A DNA stretch of 64,000 bases from Tribonema minus (taxonomy: Eukaryota; Sar; Xanthophyceae; Tribonematales; Tribonemataceae): positions 558,001 to 622,000 of the forward strand of contig JAFCMP010000212.1 in NCBI GenBank assembly GCA_017506865.1. The letters are read 5' to 3'. Under the pieces are notes generated by a model. The model worked only from the letters and a program-made list of their open reading frames with translations, searched no databases and had not been told where the DNA came from. Position numbers and translations under genes: made by a program. Shown here in pieces: positions 48,401 to 57,304 of this stretch. Position 1 is the first letter of the stretch. Every line of letters starts with the position of its first letter.

Positions 48401-51400
48401 GGACGCCCAGTTGGACAAAGAGGGTCGTATGATGCCGGCCGCAAGCAGCTTGTCAATCTCAACCTTGATAAGTGCCGTCATTGCAGGGGAGTACCTGTAG
48501 GGGCGGTCGTGGCACGGCATAGTGCCCTCCTTTAAGTCAAGGCGGAAAGGCAGGGCATCACAGAACCCTACATCCCACTTATCCTTAGAGAAGGTTTTGC
48601 TGGCGTATTCTGCCAACATGAAGCACAGCCGCGCCACTTGGTCCGCATTCCACCCCTCAAGGTCCACGCGCACTGCCAACATATGAGCTGGCAAGCACGC
48701 GCGAGCCTTGTCTAGTGCTGCGTTCACCTTGGGGTCTATGTGAGCATAAGTCCCCAAAGCAACGCCACCACTATCAGGTATATGTACTTTTGCATCCCCC
48801 TGCTCTGGCTCAAAGGAGATTGACTCACCCAGCTGCTGCTGCAGCGCCTCGCGCACCGCCGCCGTGTCCATGGGAGCCGCTCCAGCGTCCGCGTCAGTGT
48901 CCGCGTCGCTAGTGTGGCGCCACTCCTCCGTGCGCATGTCCAGCGAAAAGATGCCGCTGAGCGCATTGCCACCACCTTCACCCCCCCCCGAAAAGGTGCC
49001 ATGTGCCGCCTCCGCGGCAGGCGCCGCCGCTGCAGCGCGCGTTGAAGTGGGCAATGACGGGGCATGCGCAGCTGCTGCTGCGGCGGGGACCACCGTCTCA
49101 GTGCTGCGCGCAGATGATGATGTTGTCGCCGGCGCCGCCGCGGCCGCCAAGGCCGCGGCGCGCGCGCTGTGCGTTGAAGTCCAAGCCGGCGTCATCACAG
49201 GTGCCGCCGCGGCAGGAGCCACGCGCGCGTGGTGCGAACAAGTAGGCGTCGGTACCGCCACTGCTGCCTCCGGCGCAGGCGCCGCTGCCGCCACTGCCGC
49301 TGCTGCTGGCGCTGCTGCTGCTGCTGCGCGCAACTTGTCGGGCGCGCGAGGCAACGCCGACGCAGCGGCACCTGCCGCCATTTCGCGCATGCGCTGCCTT
49401 GCTGCAGCTGCGAGCTTGACCCCGTACGTGCCGAAAGCGACGTGCGTGCCGGTGTTGATCAGCGTCTGAATCTCGGGTGACAGGGGTCGCGCCGCTTGTT
49501 CTGCAGCATCATGGAAGACGCCACTCTGCTGCAAAATGTCGCCAACCAGCTCTGCCATGCGCGGCGCCACCGCATTGGCAAGGTACTGCGCATATGCGGC
49601 AATGTCGCCGGCCTCCGGCGCGTCCCACTTGTACGTGGCAGGAAAGCTGTGAATTGCGCGCAGTGCTGACCACGGCAGATGCTCAGAGCGCGCAAACTCG
49701 GCCGGGTCTTGAGTGGCATCCATAGGACGCATGGTGCACTGTACACCAGTGGGCTTGGGGTCGCGGCGGTAAGTGCTGCCGCGTGTAGTCGGCGCTGGTC
49801 CGTCCATGCTGTAGATCTGCTTGGAGAGACGGTTGCGGCCAACTGACGTGAAGAACTGCCGCTGCTGACCGCTGCTGTCGGGAACGTCCCCGGTGACCTC
49901 ACGCACTGACTTGTACGCGGCTCCAGCCTTGGCGAAGGCCAGCAGCTCGCGCGCGTGCGCCATGGACGCGCGCATGCGCGCGCTGTCGTGCTCGCCGCTG
50001 CCGGGCCGCGCTAGCACATAGAACACGCGGTGGCGCGTTTGCGCGAGGTGCACGTCATCGCCGCGTACGTACAATGCCTCCTGTAGCGTGAAACCACCGT
50101 GGCGAGCGCAGCGCAAGAACTCTGCGAGCTCCGGCGCGCTCTGCAAGCCGGGAACGTTCTCTAGCAGAAGCAGGCGGCAGCAGTCCGCGCCCATGGCAAT
50201 CTCCAGCATGTAATATAGGTGTTGGATGCCAAGTGCAGTCAGCCGCGTGCCTGCATACGAGTAGCGCGTGCATGGTGGTCCGCCGAAGAGTACCTGCGCC
50301 TGCAGGCGCCGCATAGCCGCGATGAGTTCGCGCCGCGTTTCCGACAGCGCCATGTCGCGTCGCAATGTTTGCGTGCCGGGATGGTTTGCGGCATAGATGT
50401 CTAGTGCGCGCTGCTCGTGGTCGATGGCGAGCGCGATGTCGGTGTAGTCGCGTAGACCTTCAGCCATACCGCCGGCGCCAAAGTAGATCTCGACCGCGCG
50501 CGGGCGCTCGCCGTGCTCGCGCTGCATGCTGCTGGCCGGTACACTGCGTAGCGGGATCGCCTTGCCGAGCACTGTGCCACGTGGCAGGTTGAGGGAAGCG
50601 TTGGCGCGTTGCTGCAGTAGCACTGGTTTGGCAAAGGTGCCCGTAGCGAGCTCTGTGCTGGCAATAGTACCTGCGTGTGCCGCTGTCACCAGAACCTGCA
50701 CCATCTGCTCCGCCGAGGCCTGCACTGGTGTCACGCCGTCTGCCTCCATAACCTGAATCCACACAGGAAAGGTGGACTCTGAAGGTGTCTCCGGTGAATT
50801 CGCGTCCACGCGCACCACAGCGACCCACTGCTTGTCCGTGTCGTACGCGTAGCACGGGGTTGAGGGAGATGGGGAGGCCGCTGAGTCACTACGTGTGGGC
50901 TGGGCAGGTGGAGGGGTGCTGCTGAACCTGTACTCGGTGCTACCAGGTGGTTCGGAGTCGTTGATGCTACTGCCGTACAAGGGTGTGTTGACCGCAGTCC
51001 AGGGGTGACGGTTGATGAAGTCGCGCCCCAGAATAAAGTCGTACGGCAAATGCGGCACCACGAGCGCCATGACGGGTGCGGAAAGGCCATGCGCGCCGAA
51101 TGCGCCAAAGTGCAGAGCCACAATGGTGGTGACCTTCTGCGGGGCAGCGCTCGTGTCAATACCGGCAATGCTTCGAGGGGCAGTTAGCTTCTGGACGTCA
51201 GCGCTGTCAATGGCACCACTAGCCACGAGGCGCTCATAGCAGCGCTGTGAAATAGCAGTGACGGACGCACCAGAGTCCCACAGACTGCGCTTGATGAATG
51301 AGCAGCGCGTGGCGCGGGCGGAGCGCAGCTTGCACCGGAAAAGGGAGTGCACGTCAGCATGCACAGAACCGCGCAGCTTGCCTGGCTCGACCTGCTGGGT

Positions 51401-52699
51401 CAGCGGAAGTAGCTGCGCCTCCAACGCTACCACCTCAGCATAGTACTGGAAGATGGCAGCATCGCTGGCGCCGGGGCCGCGCGTACGACTCTCTGGCGTG
51501 TAGAGCGCTGAGATGAGGCCATTGATGTATGCCGTCACACGCGCCGCGTCCACTGCTGCCTCGTCACGCCCCAAGCTGTCCAAGCCGTCCTCCGCAACAT
51601 CGGCCAGCGTAGTGGAACCCCCACTATGATGCAACGTTGGTGTGACCAGGCCGGCCCACTCGTTGTCGTCAACGCTGGCCTGCAGCTGGCGCTGAGAGCG
51701 TGCCTTGGTCTCCTGCTGCTGCGCTTGTCGCTGCGCTGCGCATGCCTTGAAGTCTGCCCATTGCGCGTGCGCCGAGGCGTGGCTGCTGCCGCAGCGATCG
51801 GTGCCAGTTGAGTGTGTTGCCGTTGGCGTCGCCGCAGCCGCCGCTGCTGCTGCCGGTGCTGCCGGCGCTGCCGGCACCGGTGCCGCCGCCGCTGCTGCCT
51901 GTGCCGGCGCTGCCGGCGCCGCCGCCGCCGCCGCCGCAGCAGCAGCAGCAGCAGCTGCCGTCGCTGATGGCGCAGCGTGCTGGCAGAGGCGCAAGTGTGC
52001 AGCGTCGGTCTGCCGCTCCTGGCAGGAGCGCAGCAGCAGCACGGTGTAGTATGGGTCTTCGTCAGCTTCGGTGTGCACCGCAAGGATCTTGGCAGGCTCG
52101 CCCTCTGCTGCACCCTGCTTCAAGTAAGTCACCAGCGTGCCTTTGATGAGGGTGGCGCTGACGGCGTCGCGCGCGGCTACCCTTGAAGTGGGTGGTGCTG
52201 AAGTAGATGGTGCCGACGTGGACTCTGGAGCCAATGCTGAAGTAGATGCAGCGTGCGCCATCGCGGGCGCCGCCGTTGTTGGTATTGCTGCCGCAGTTGC
52301 TGAGGCAGCCCCCGTCGTTGGTGTTGCTGCCGCAGTTACTGAGGCAGCCCCCACCCCCCCTTGATCGCGCACGTCCCCTGCGCCGGCGCTGGTCGCACCC
52401 CTAGGTGTTGCGGCCGCCATGGCCGCGGCTCGCGCCGCCGCCGCCGCGGCGGTTGTGCGCTGCCAGTGCCGACTTGCCCCTCTCCCCTTTGCTGATGCCT
52501 TCCGCCGCGCGCGCGCACAGCTGCTTGAAGTCCTCGTCACTGCTCGGCTTGAACTTCTGGACCCAAGGTAGCCTCCTGACAGCTGCCTCCCAATTTGCGC
52601 TGTTGAAGTCAGCACCGCACCTGACGAAGCCGTGGTCGGGGCTGCCGCAGTTGAAGCATGCGCGGCCCTGCGGTGCGGTGTGGAATTCATATATGGCAT
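45308..52699 (-). CDS. pol: Pol polyprotein: protease, DNA methyltransferase, RT, RNase H, integrase
   Basis: The ORF has 2,463 codons; its first Met overlaps the gag end, so true translation probably enters by frameshift. Protease: LWDSGAS (Asp475) and FILGRD (near 556). C5-methyltransferase: about 734-1057, described separately. RT: about 1385-1600, with FSTMD (Asp1485) and the YIDD box 1545-1548. RNase H: ILATDACKEGFG (Asp1700), Glu1742, YTDHRAL (Asp1767), Asp1810. Integrase: zinc motif His1982, His1989, Cys2019, Cys2022, and catalytic Asp2052, Asp2114, Glu2150. All these residues are present, so the enzymes look active. Long Ala/Pro linkers (about 240-300 and 1110-1235) separate modules. 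The frame ends in the chromodomain region, where it is off by one from 44823-45460. Residues 185-240 (LIKGTLVTYLK... YYTVLLL) may be a small beta-barrel. Confidence 0.93.
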   Translation of the reverse strand: MPYMNSTPHRRAAHASTAAAPTTASSGAVLTSTAQIGRQLSGGYLGSRSSSRAVTRTSSSCARARRKASAKGRGASRHWQRTTAAAAAARAAAMAAATPRGATSAGAGDVRDQGGVGAASVTAAATPTTGAASATAAAIPTTAAPAMAHAASTSALAPESTSAPSTSAPPTSRVAARDAVSATLIKGTLVTYLKQGAAEGEPAKILAVHTEADEDPYYTVLLLRSCQERQTDAAHLRLCQHAAPSATAAAAAAAAAAAAAAPAAPAQAAAAAAPVPAAPAAPAAAAAAAATPTATHSTGTDRCGSSHASAHAQWADFKACAAQRQAQQQETKARSQRQLQASVDDNEWAGLVTPTLHHSGGSTTLADVAEDGLDSLGRDEAAVDAARVTAYINGLISALYTPESRTRGPGASDAAIFQYYAEVVALEAQLLPLTQQVEPGKLRGSVHADVHSLFRCKLRSARATRCSFIKRSLWDSGASVTAISQRCYERLVASGAIDSADVQKLTAPRSIAGIDTSAAPQKVTTIVALHFGAFGAHGLSAPVMALVVPHLPYDFILGRDFINRHPWTAVNTPLYGSSINDSEPPGSTEYRFSSTPPPAQPTRSDSAASPSPSTPCYAYDTDKQWVAVVRVDANSPETPSESTFPVWIQVMEADGVTPVQASAEQMVQVLVTAAHAGTIASTELATGTFAKPVLLQQRANASLNLPRGTVLGKAIPLRSVPASSMQREHGERPRAVEIYFGAGGMAEGLRDYTDIALAIDHEQRALDIYAANHPGTQTLRRDMALSETRRELIAAMRRLQAQVLFGGPPCTRYSYAGTRLTALGIQHLYYMLEIAMGADCCRLLLLENVPGLQSAPELAEFLRCARHGGFTLQEALYVRGDDVHLAQTRHRVFYVLARPGSGEHDSARMRASMAHARELLAFAKAGAAYKSVREVTGDVPDSSGQQRQFFTSVGRNRLSKQIYSMDGPAPTTRGSTYRRDPKPTGVQCTMRPMDATQDPAEFARSEHLPWSALRAIHSFPATYKWDAPEAGDIAAYAQYLANAVAPRMAELVGDILQQSGVFHDAAEQAARPLSPEIQTLINTGTHVAFGTYGVKLAAAARQRMREMAAGAAASALPRAPDKLRAAAAAAPAAAAVAAAAPAPEAAVAVPTPTCSHHARVAPAAAAPVMTPAWTSTHSARAAALAAAAAPATTSSSARSTETVVPAAAAAAHAPSLPTSTRAAAAAPAAEAAHGTFSGGGEGGGNALSGIFSLDMRTEEWRHTSDADTDADAGAAPMDTAAVREALQQQLGESISFEPEQGDAKVHIPDSGGVALGTYAHIDPKVNAALDKARACLPAHMLAVRVDLEGWNADQVARLCFMLAEYASKTFSKDKWDVGFCDALPFRLDLKEGTMPCHDRPYRYSPAMTALIKVEIDKLLAAGIIRPSLSNWASPVVAVRKPDGTARITVNYKKLNAQTIVPQIPIPNIEDLLNSLGGSSVFSTMDITSGYFTSAISPDAIPLTAMVTSFGLYEWLRCPQGAAGAPGHFTRLMQTVLAGLNRVQPYIDDVIVSSSSIDQHLSDLKGVFARFDQHGMKLAPAKLHIGCKHVKFLGHIVGVDGIRPDPSKVQALLEMPEPSNLSQLRAWLGLANCYRRFVRSMAQLVAPLTALMAKGAEFNISSEQRRAMRAVNEALALHTVMRYPDYAAAASGARPFILATDACKEGFGAVLSQADANGVEQPIAFTSRATLPNERNWSTTDLEAGAIVNGIKKFRHMLWGTPFTLYTDHRALQYMESIRERTARGGRWAEFLSAFNINVVFKKGSAHGNADGPSRNPLPATAADAAEATRERLLHAYGLEAVDAHRLEALATGEYLEVCMLIVDALQGGGMAEIAAMSETAGVAPGACDAFAHHEELGRLTPGDWQREQCADKQLGSLHAFLADGALPHDAALVTQVKQWAQHCTLRACGSSQLLVRNPPDTPNVTQIVVPRSLRALVLDAFHGSAWAGHQGVKRTLERVRAHCWWPSWTRTVSYWVSHCWPCQAYKNTGKLSRHPLVWRERPPSPFHTIAIDHFGPLPLSNRGHAYILVVMDLYSGWVWCYPITPDNFNSVGTAHILVNQHSTLHGTPAKLLSDRGSIFMSALARAFYQQMGTRKLSTTAYHPECNGKCERFMQELAQMLAMTVNNAAGDWPDWLPHIAFAHNTEHNRATGATPYLLATGREAHYALHLLLGRLQKPIAPPGTSPSVAELVQELTQRQRAAHDVAAQRHALRRARVLRDNEALARAFGLRTHYAAGERVWYYHAPRTHAAAGDIDLNPTSPTFGTPLRTLFSKKLLDRWQGPYRVLAVGPSVFGDKPVQSGVLVIDMTEGPTRVTRHLVKLCRDPTDDSEGPPGTLPAGFARYLLAKHWHGRSPGSLTADDVTADPERHGVEAVTAIALLRRRAAAGSACSTSCAGRATLPTLGRTHSTWTRALRRCTSTGLR
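49529..50500 (-). CDS. C5-cytosine DNA methyltransferase domain within pol
   Basis: Pol residues ~734-1057 carry the ordered motifs of C5-methyltransferases. Motif I is VEIYFGAGGMAEGL (SAM binding, about 736-749). The catalytic Pro-Cys is in GGPPCTRYS (Cys810). Motif VI is LLLENVPG (Glu847). Motif VIII is QTRHRVFYV (887-895). Motif IX is LPWSALRAIHSFPATY (1008-1023). Motif X is QYLANAVAPRMAEL (1038-1051). At ~320 residues it matches a compact bacterial or DNMT2-like catalytic core, with no N-terminal reader domain. It transfers a methyl group from SAM to cytosine C5; the target site cannot be read from sequence. It lies between protease and RT, flanked by low-complexity linkers, which is what a captured module would look like. 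Retroelement-borne C5-methyltransferases have been reported from dinoflagellates and charophytes, so the principle is known. Whether this lineage is one of those captures is open. Confidence 0.92.
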
Positions 52700-53751
52700 A
52701 GGCTGTCTGTGCGCGCAGGCGCTGCTGCACTTGTTCGGCTACGCGCTGCTCCTTGCTGAGCGCTGCCGCAGCGCCGCCATCCCGACCAGGGCGGCCGCTA
52801 GACAGCTGCTTGCCCGCGCTGCCGCCGCCGCCGCCGACACCGCCGCTGCCGCTTCCAAACCCCTTTTTGTATGAGGCAAGGTCTGTAGGGAAGACCGGGT
52901 ACCGGGGTTCAGGGGGCTGCGAGGTGTGCAGCGCACCGCCGGCAGCCTCCTTGGCAAGGATTGCCAGCAGCTCGTCTGAGGTGTGTTGCCCGGGGGCTTC
53001 GCTGATAGGGTTGAGCAGTGCTGAGAGGTTGGGGTAGTGCCGACGAAGCAGCTGGAGGAGCGCTGACAGCACAATGACGTCCAGCGAGGGGTCGAGGGAG
53101 GTCGCGATGGTCTTGGCGTCCGCAAACTCGATGATGAAGTCCTTGAGGGAGAGGCCTCCACGCAGTGACCAGCTCATGAGGTTAGCTGCGACGGTGGTGG
53201 GCTCCTCAATCTCAAGAAAGGTGGCGATGCGGTGAAAGAGCCACTCGAGCAGCGCGCCGTCGCGCTTTGGGGGCGCGAGCGCGTTGCCTTGCTCCACCCA
53301 GGCAAGCGCTTGCCGTTGCAGCTGCGCCAGGCGATGGTGGTTGCCGCCGCCGGTCGCGATGCAGTTGCAGATGCCATAGACGGCCTGCTCGAACCACTCG
53401 CAGCCAAAGTCGTCCGCGTTGAGCAGGTTCGGCCAGAGCTTTTTCTGGCGGAGGGCGGTGGCGGCAGCCTTGAACTTGGCTGGAAGCTGCCTCTTGAGAA
53501 GAGTGAGTGCTGTGACGCTGTCCGTGTCGACCTTGGTCTTCACGTACTGCTTCTCGTCGAGCGTGACGGAGAAGCGCATGAGCGCGTATCCCTCTTCGTC
53601 GAAGCCGGACATGTCCTTAAAGTTAGTCGATGCCGCGCGCGCGGCTGCTGCTGCCGGCGTTGCGGCGCCAGTGAGGGTGCCGGTTGCGCCGTAGCTGTCG
53701 GCGCTGGAGTCGCCACCGCCGCCGCCGCCGCCGCCTCCGCCGCCGCCGCTC

Positions 53752-53791
<40 letters not shown>

Positions 53792-55643
53792 GCGCGCCGC
53801 CAGCGTGGCTACTGCGCATGTAGCTAGCGACACTGTAGCTATCGGCGTCGGAGTCGGCGTCGGCGCGCGCCTGCGACGGCGCCTCGTCCATCGTGCGCTC
53901 CTGAGCATCCGGTGCGTGCTCGCGTGCATCCATGGCGCCCTGCCGCAGTGCTGCTCGCACGTCCATCTCCTCCCGCCAGCGGCGCTGCATGTCCTGCTGG
54001 CGCCGCTCCGCAAGCTCCCGCTGAGCGCGGTCGTGCTCGCGTTGAGCTGCCGCCGCCAGCGCCTGTGCCTTGGTCCGCTCCTCTAAGTGCACCTGCGTCA
54101 GCTGCGCCTGTGCAAGCACGTAAGTGCGCGACTGGCTGGCCTGGCGTGCCGCGCCGTCGAGCTGCGCGCGTGCGTCAGGCTTCAGCACGTCCAGCGCGCC
54201 GCTGCGCTGCGACACTAAGTTGAGCTCGGCGCCGCAGAGGGCCACCTGAGGCTCAGGTTCGGCGAGCATAGAGCGGTAGCGATCCGGCTGAGGCAGGGGC
54301 GCGTGGGCGGGGACGGTGGCCGCGAGTGACGATGACGGCGCGCGGCCTGAGAGGGCCTGTGCCGGCGCGCCCATGGCGGAGCGCGCGGGCGAAGGAAGCT
54401 GCGCTGCCAGGGGCGCAGGGGGGCGCGGTGGAAGAGTCTCAGAGACTGTGTGGGAACTGAGCAGTGAGCGTACGTCAACGGCGCGGCGGCTGGGACCAGC
54501 CGACCCGCCGCCAAGCGCACGAGGGTTGTGTTCGCTGAGCTCAGCATGGGCGGGCGTCTGCAGAGCCGAAGCAGGCGTGTAGAATCGGGTAGCGCGAGCC
54601 TCGCGAAGGCCATCCACGCACGCCATCAGGGCGTCGACGCGGGCGGTGAGGCTCATGATGCCATCCGTCGCCGTCTGCGCGTCGGACGCAGCGCCTTGTG
54701 CGACCTCCTCCAGCCGCTGCTGCAGCTGCTGCACATGCGGGATGACGTGCTGGTAGACTTCCTCCTGAACAAGTTCTGCCAGCCGCTCTGCGCCCTTGGC
54801 ACGTGTCTTGTTCTCCTCTCCAAACCACTTTGCGTGGTCAAGGCGCCGGTTGAACTCGCGCAGCTCGTTGCGCACCTCCACAGCAAACTCCTCCTGCGCT
54901 GCCTCCTGCGCCAGCAGCACTTGCTCATGCGCACTCAGCTGTGCTGTGACCTTGGCGTAGCTGTTTTGCAGTTCAACAGCCATGCCAACGGCCACGCTCA
55001 GCGGGGCACGCATGTGCTCCGGGGCGCCCGCCTCAAGCAGCTGCTGTAGCTCCTGCGAAAGCAGCTGCTCTCCACCCGCCCTGCCGTCAACAGCCGTGTG
55101 CCCAGCGCTGCACGGGCTGGCGATGGGGCCGTGGTGCTCTGCAAGGCCGGAAAAGCCGTGCACGCTGCCGCTGCCGGCAGAATGAGCGCTTGCGGGACCA
55201 CGGCGGGGCGTATGGATGATGCCAGTGCCCACGGCGAAGCCGCAGGCAGAAGAGTTGTCACCGCTGCTGGATGCCTCAGCGGCCAAGCCGAGGTCATCAC
55301 TAGCGATGAAGGGACCCGCCGGTGCCGCTGCTGGCGATTGGCTGTCACCAGCTGCTGAGCTCGGGTGGATTGCAGAGGGAGCACGCCCCTGGTACGTGGC
55401 GACGTCCTGCTGGGGCATAGCAGGCGGTCCGACCACGTCCACGGGCTCTCGCCTCTGACTAACGGGCTGCAGCGGAATATCCGCCACAGCGGGAGCAGCA
55501 GATGGGCCATGCCCGGCCGACATGCTGCTCGTGACGCCACGCGCAGTGGACTTCGCGTTTCTTTCCGCCGAAAGTTGTCCCAGGACTGGCGAAGCTCCTT
55601 GGGCGCTAGACATGCGCGTGTGTTGTTGGCGCTCTCGGTTCAT
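52401..55643 (-). CDS. gag: Gag polyprotein of the chromovirus
   Basis: The frame is open from 55757 inside the 5' LTR through the primer-binding site. The ATG at 55643 is the first Met downstream of the LTR and is chosen here (1,080 codons). The protein has a Gln/Glu/Arg-rich, probably coiled-coil middle (QLSAHEQVLLAQEAAQEEFA and nearby). A poly-Gly tract encoded by (GCC)n at about 53,705-53,790 follows. The capsid-like helical region comes next (FGCEWFEQAVYGICNC, LLEWLFHRIATFLEIEEP, LKDFIIEFADAKTIATSL). A CCHC zinc knuckle, CFNCGSPDHGFVRC, lies near 52,618-52,659. The end overlaps pol by 299 nt, and pol is in the +1 frame, so a +1 (or -2) frameshift downstream of the knuckle is expected. 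The protein is much longer than usual Ty3 Gag (about 300-500 residues). Confidence 0.9.
53705..53795. repeat. (GCC)n microsatellite coding poly-Gly in gag
   Basis: An almost pure GCC/GGC repeat with a few CTCC/CTCCC interruptions encodes about 25-30 Gly and a few Ser residues on the minus strand. Length polymorphism is expected. Confidence 0.85.
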
Positions 55644-55680
55644 GGCTCGCTGATGTAACAGCCAGGCCTCAATACTGCGT

Positions 55681-55698
55681 CGTTTTGTACCGGAACCA
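55681..55698 (-). promoter_or_regulatory. Primer-binding site candidate
   Basis: Two bases after the 5' LTR, the minus strand reads TGGTTCCGGTACAAAACG. The leading TGG pairs with a tRNA 3' CCA, and the priming tRNA would end GTACCGGAACCA. I cannot name the tRNA. It does not look like the initiator-Met site common in plant elements. Confidence 0.6.
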
Positions 55699-55700
55699 AA

Positions 55701-55914
55701 TGATGTGCTTGCACTGCACGTGAGCACTGACAAACAGAGCAGACAGCACACTGACACTCACAGCAGCACTCGAGCAAGTGTGTGTGTGTTATCAGGCTAT
55801 CGCTCACTCCGAAGTGATCGCCAACCTCAACTTTTGTAACTGTCAAGAACTGTCTCGGAACGGCCCTTGAAGAACAGACCGTTGAAACAGGTGACACAAC
55901 CCAGTGTCACCACA
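55701..55914 (-). repeat. 5' LTR (214 bp)
   Basis: Identical to 44434-44647. It contains (GT)n at about 55,779-55,790 and the terminal inverted repeat GGTGACAC-AACCCA-GTGTCACC at 55890-55911. No clear TATA box is seen. The LTR is short for a chromovirus. Confidence 0.95.
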
Positions 55915-56060
55915 CCTGGCAATACTATGTTTTGAATGCGACACCGTATTTGTAAAACAGTGACCATAACTCTAGTGGTACTCGCATCGTAGCGTAGCAT
56001 TGCTTCCGCTTGTTTTGGACACATACTTCCACGTCCCAATCCAATACTCCATATAAACGT

Positions 56061-56299
56061 TCATGCCATCAACTCCCGCTCACAGGTAATAAATTCATCA
56101 AATGCCGTTGCAGGCAATGCGGCGCCAGATGTTGTATCGTGATTGCTCTGGAGCATCTTCCCCTTATCAGCCACGCCCATGTTGCACTCCGGGTCCGCCG
56201 CTCTTGCCACTGTTCCCAAGCTCAGGCTGGCTGCTGACAACATCAACAGCCACGTCGCCGTAAGCACTCGCAGCCTCCCCCATGCACGTAGGCACGGCA
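56061..56299 (-). CDS. Possible first exon of a secreted protein
   Basis: The minus frame from an ATG at 56,299 reads MPCLRAWGRLRVLTATWLLM, continues LSAASLSLGTVARAAD, a textbook signal peptide with cleavage after ARA, then an 11-residue Cys-containing stretch and on to AFDEFIT. It meets a donor (ATTACCT|GTGAGC) at about 56,067. Downstream exons would lie at lower coordinates, where the 11.5-kb retroelement sits only 150 bp away. No matching exon was recognised beyond it. This may be a gene whose first intron took the insertion. Confidence 0.35.
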
Positions 56300-56379
56300 T
56301 TTTTGCTTGGTCTGAATGAGCTTTGTGAAGTCTGCGCTGCCGCTGCGCCTGCAGTAGGCATTGCATGCGAAGTTGATTA

Positions 56380-57304
56380 AAAAAAGTACACCAGTTCACT
56401 TTTTTTGGGACATGAACTTAAGCAAGAGACCCTGAGGTGCAGAAGTGTGTCAGCTGTCGGCACCGACTTGCGCACAGACGTCACCCAGCCTACTGCAGCT
56501 CATGCATCAAGGACTCTTTGCAAATCACGGACATTTTAACATTTGGTTGGTAGATAAAGCGCTGGACTCGCTGTTTATACATACATACTCGTTGACAGAC
56601 GTGTGCGACGAATCGTGCCGCATGCGACACATTGTCAAGTTTCTTTTGTCCATTTCTCGCTCAGGGCGCAAAAAAGCCCACTGGCAGATGATTTATATAT
56701 AAGCTTATAGCACAAATCTACGCGGCAGGTGAAGAACTGAAACATTGTATGATCTTTAACTGTTATAAATATTATACTTTATTCATCCGGCCAAAGAGGG
56801 GCAGGCCGATCGTCAATGGAGGAGATTGTTCCTGAATACTGTCACCCTCTTGACCCGTCTCTCTCAAAGCGTCTTTAGCCCTGCTCTATACCTGTCACTG
56901 CGCCTGCCTGTCACTACTGCAGCAAGTGACCAGGACGCTGTGCTGGCTTTTGTACATATTTAATAAAATACATTCAGCTTCTGCTTGCTTCCAAGGGCGC
57001 GTTGTACACCTGATAACCCATGTACTTGCTGCGAATAATACAAGAAAGTACTACTAGCACGCGCACTCCCCGAGGGCCCACTGATGGCCAGCGACCTGGA
57101 AAAAAGGACAACCTGTTTGTGTGATCTTACAGCGGTCAGAGATCATCGCCTTTTCAATGAACGCGTGCTCACCTTTTGAAGGTCATAACTACTCTTAACC
57201 TGTGTCGCGGCAGCCGCTGGTGCACGCCGGGACGGTGCTTGCTCAAGCACGTTTTCGTCATGACCGCCGTCTCAAGCTGTTCACGCTTCTAGCCTTCAAA
57301 GGTA
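56380..57304. other. Gene-poor spacer
   Basis: No gene recognised. At about 56,657-56,700 it carries an inverted copy (CTCGCTCAGGGCGCAAAAAA then GCCCACTGGCAGATGAT) of the repeat found at 59.70 and 59.97 kb. Confidence 0.4.

Larger units (their letters stand above)
44430..55918 (-). mobile_element. Full-length Ty3/gypsy chromovirus encoding a DNA methyltransferase
   Basis: The element spans 44434-55914 (11,481 bp) and is transcribed on the minus strand. It is bounded by identical 214-bp LTRs with TG...CA ends and flanked by a 4-bp target duplication, CCTG, at 44430-44433 and 55915-55918. Order from the 5' LTR: primer-binding site, gag ORF (55643-52401), overlapping pol ORF (52699-45308) with protease, C5-methyltransferase, RT, RNase H and integrase, then a chromodomain continued in another frame to 44823, a G-rich polypurine tract and the 3' LTR. 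Coding parts are clearly GC-richer than the flanks. Identical LTRs mean insertion was recent. Only the chromodomain frame looks broken. Protease-RT-RH-IN order and the chromodomain place it in Ty3/gypsy chromoviruses; the methyltransferase is an addition to that plan. Confidence 0.95.

Noticed and set aside
53232..54086. 284-codon plus-strand frame across gag
   Set aside because: Shadow of the GC-rich gag coding strand, with poly-Ala from the (GCC)n tract.
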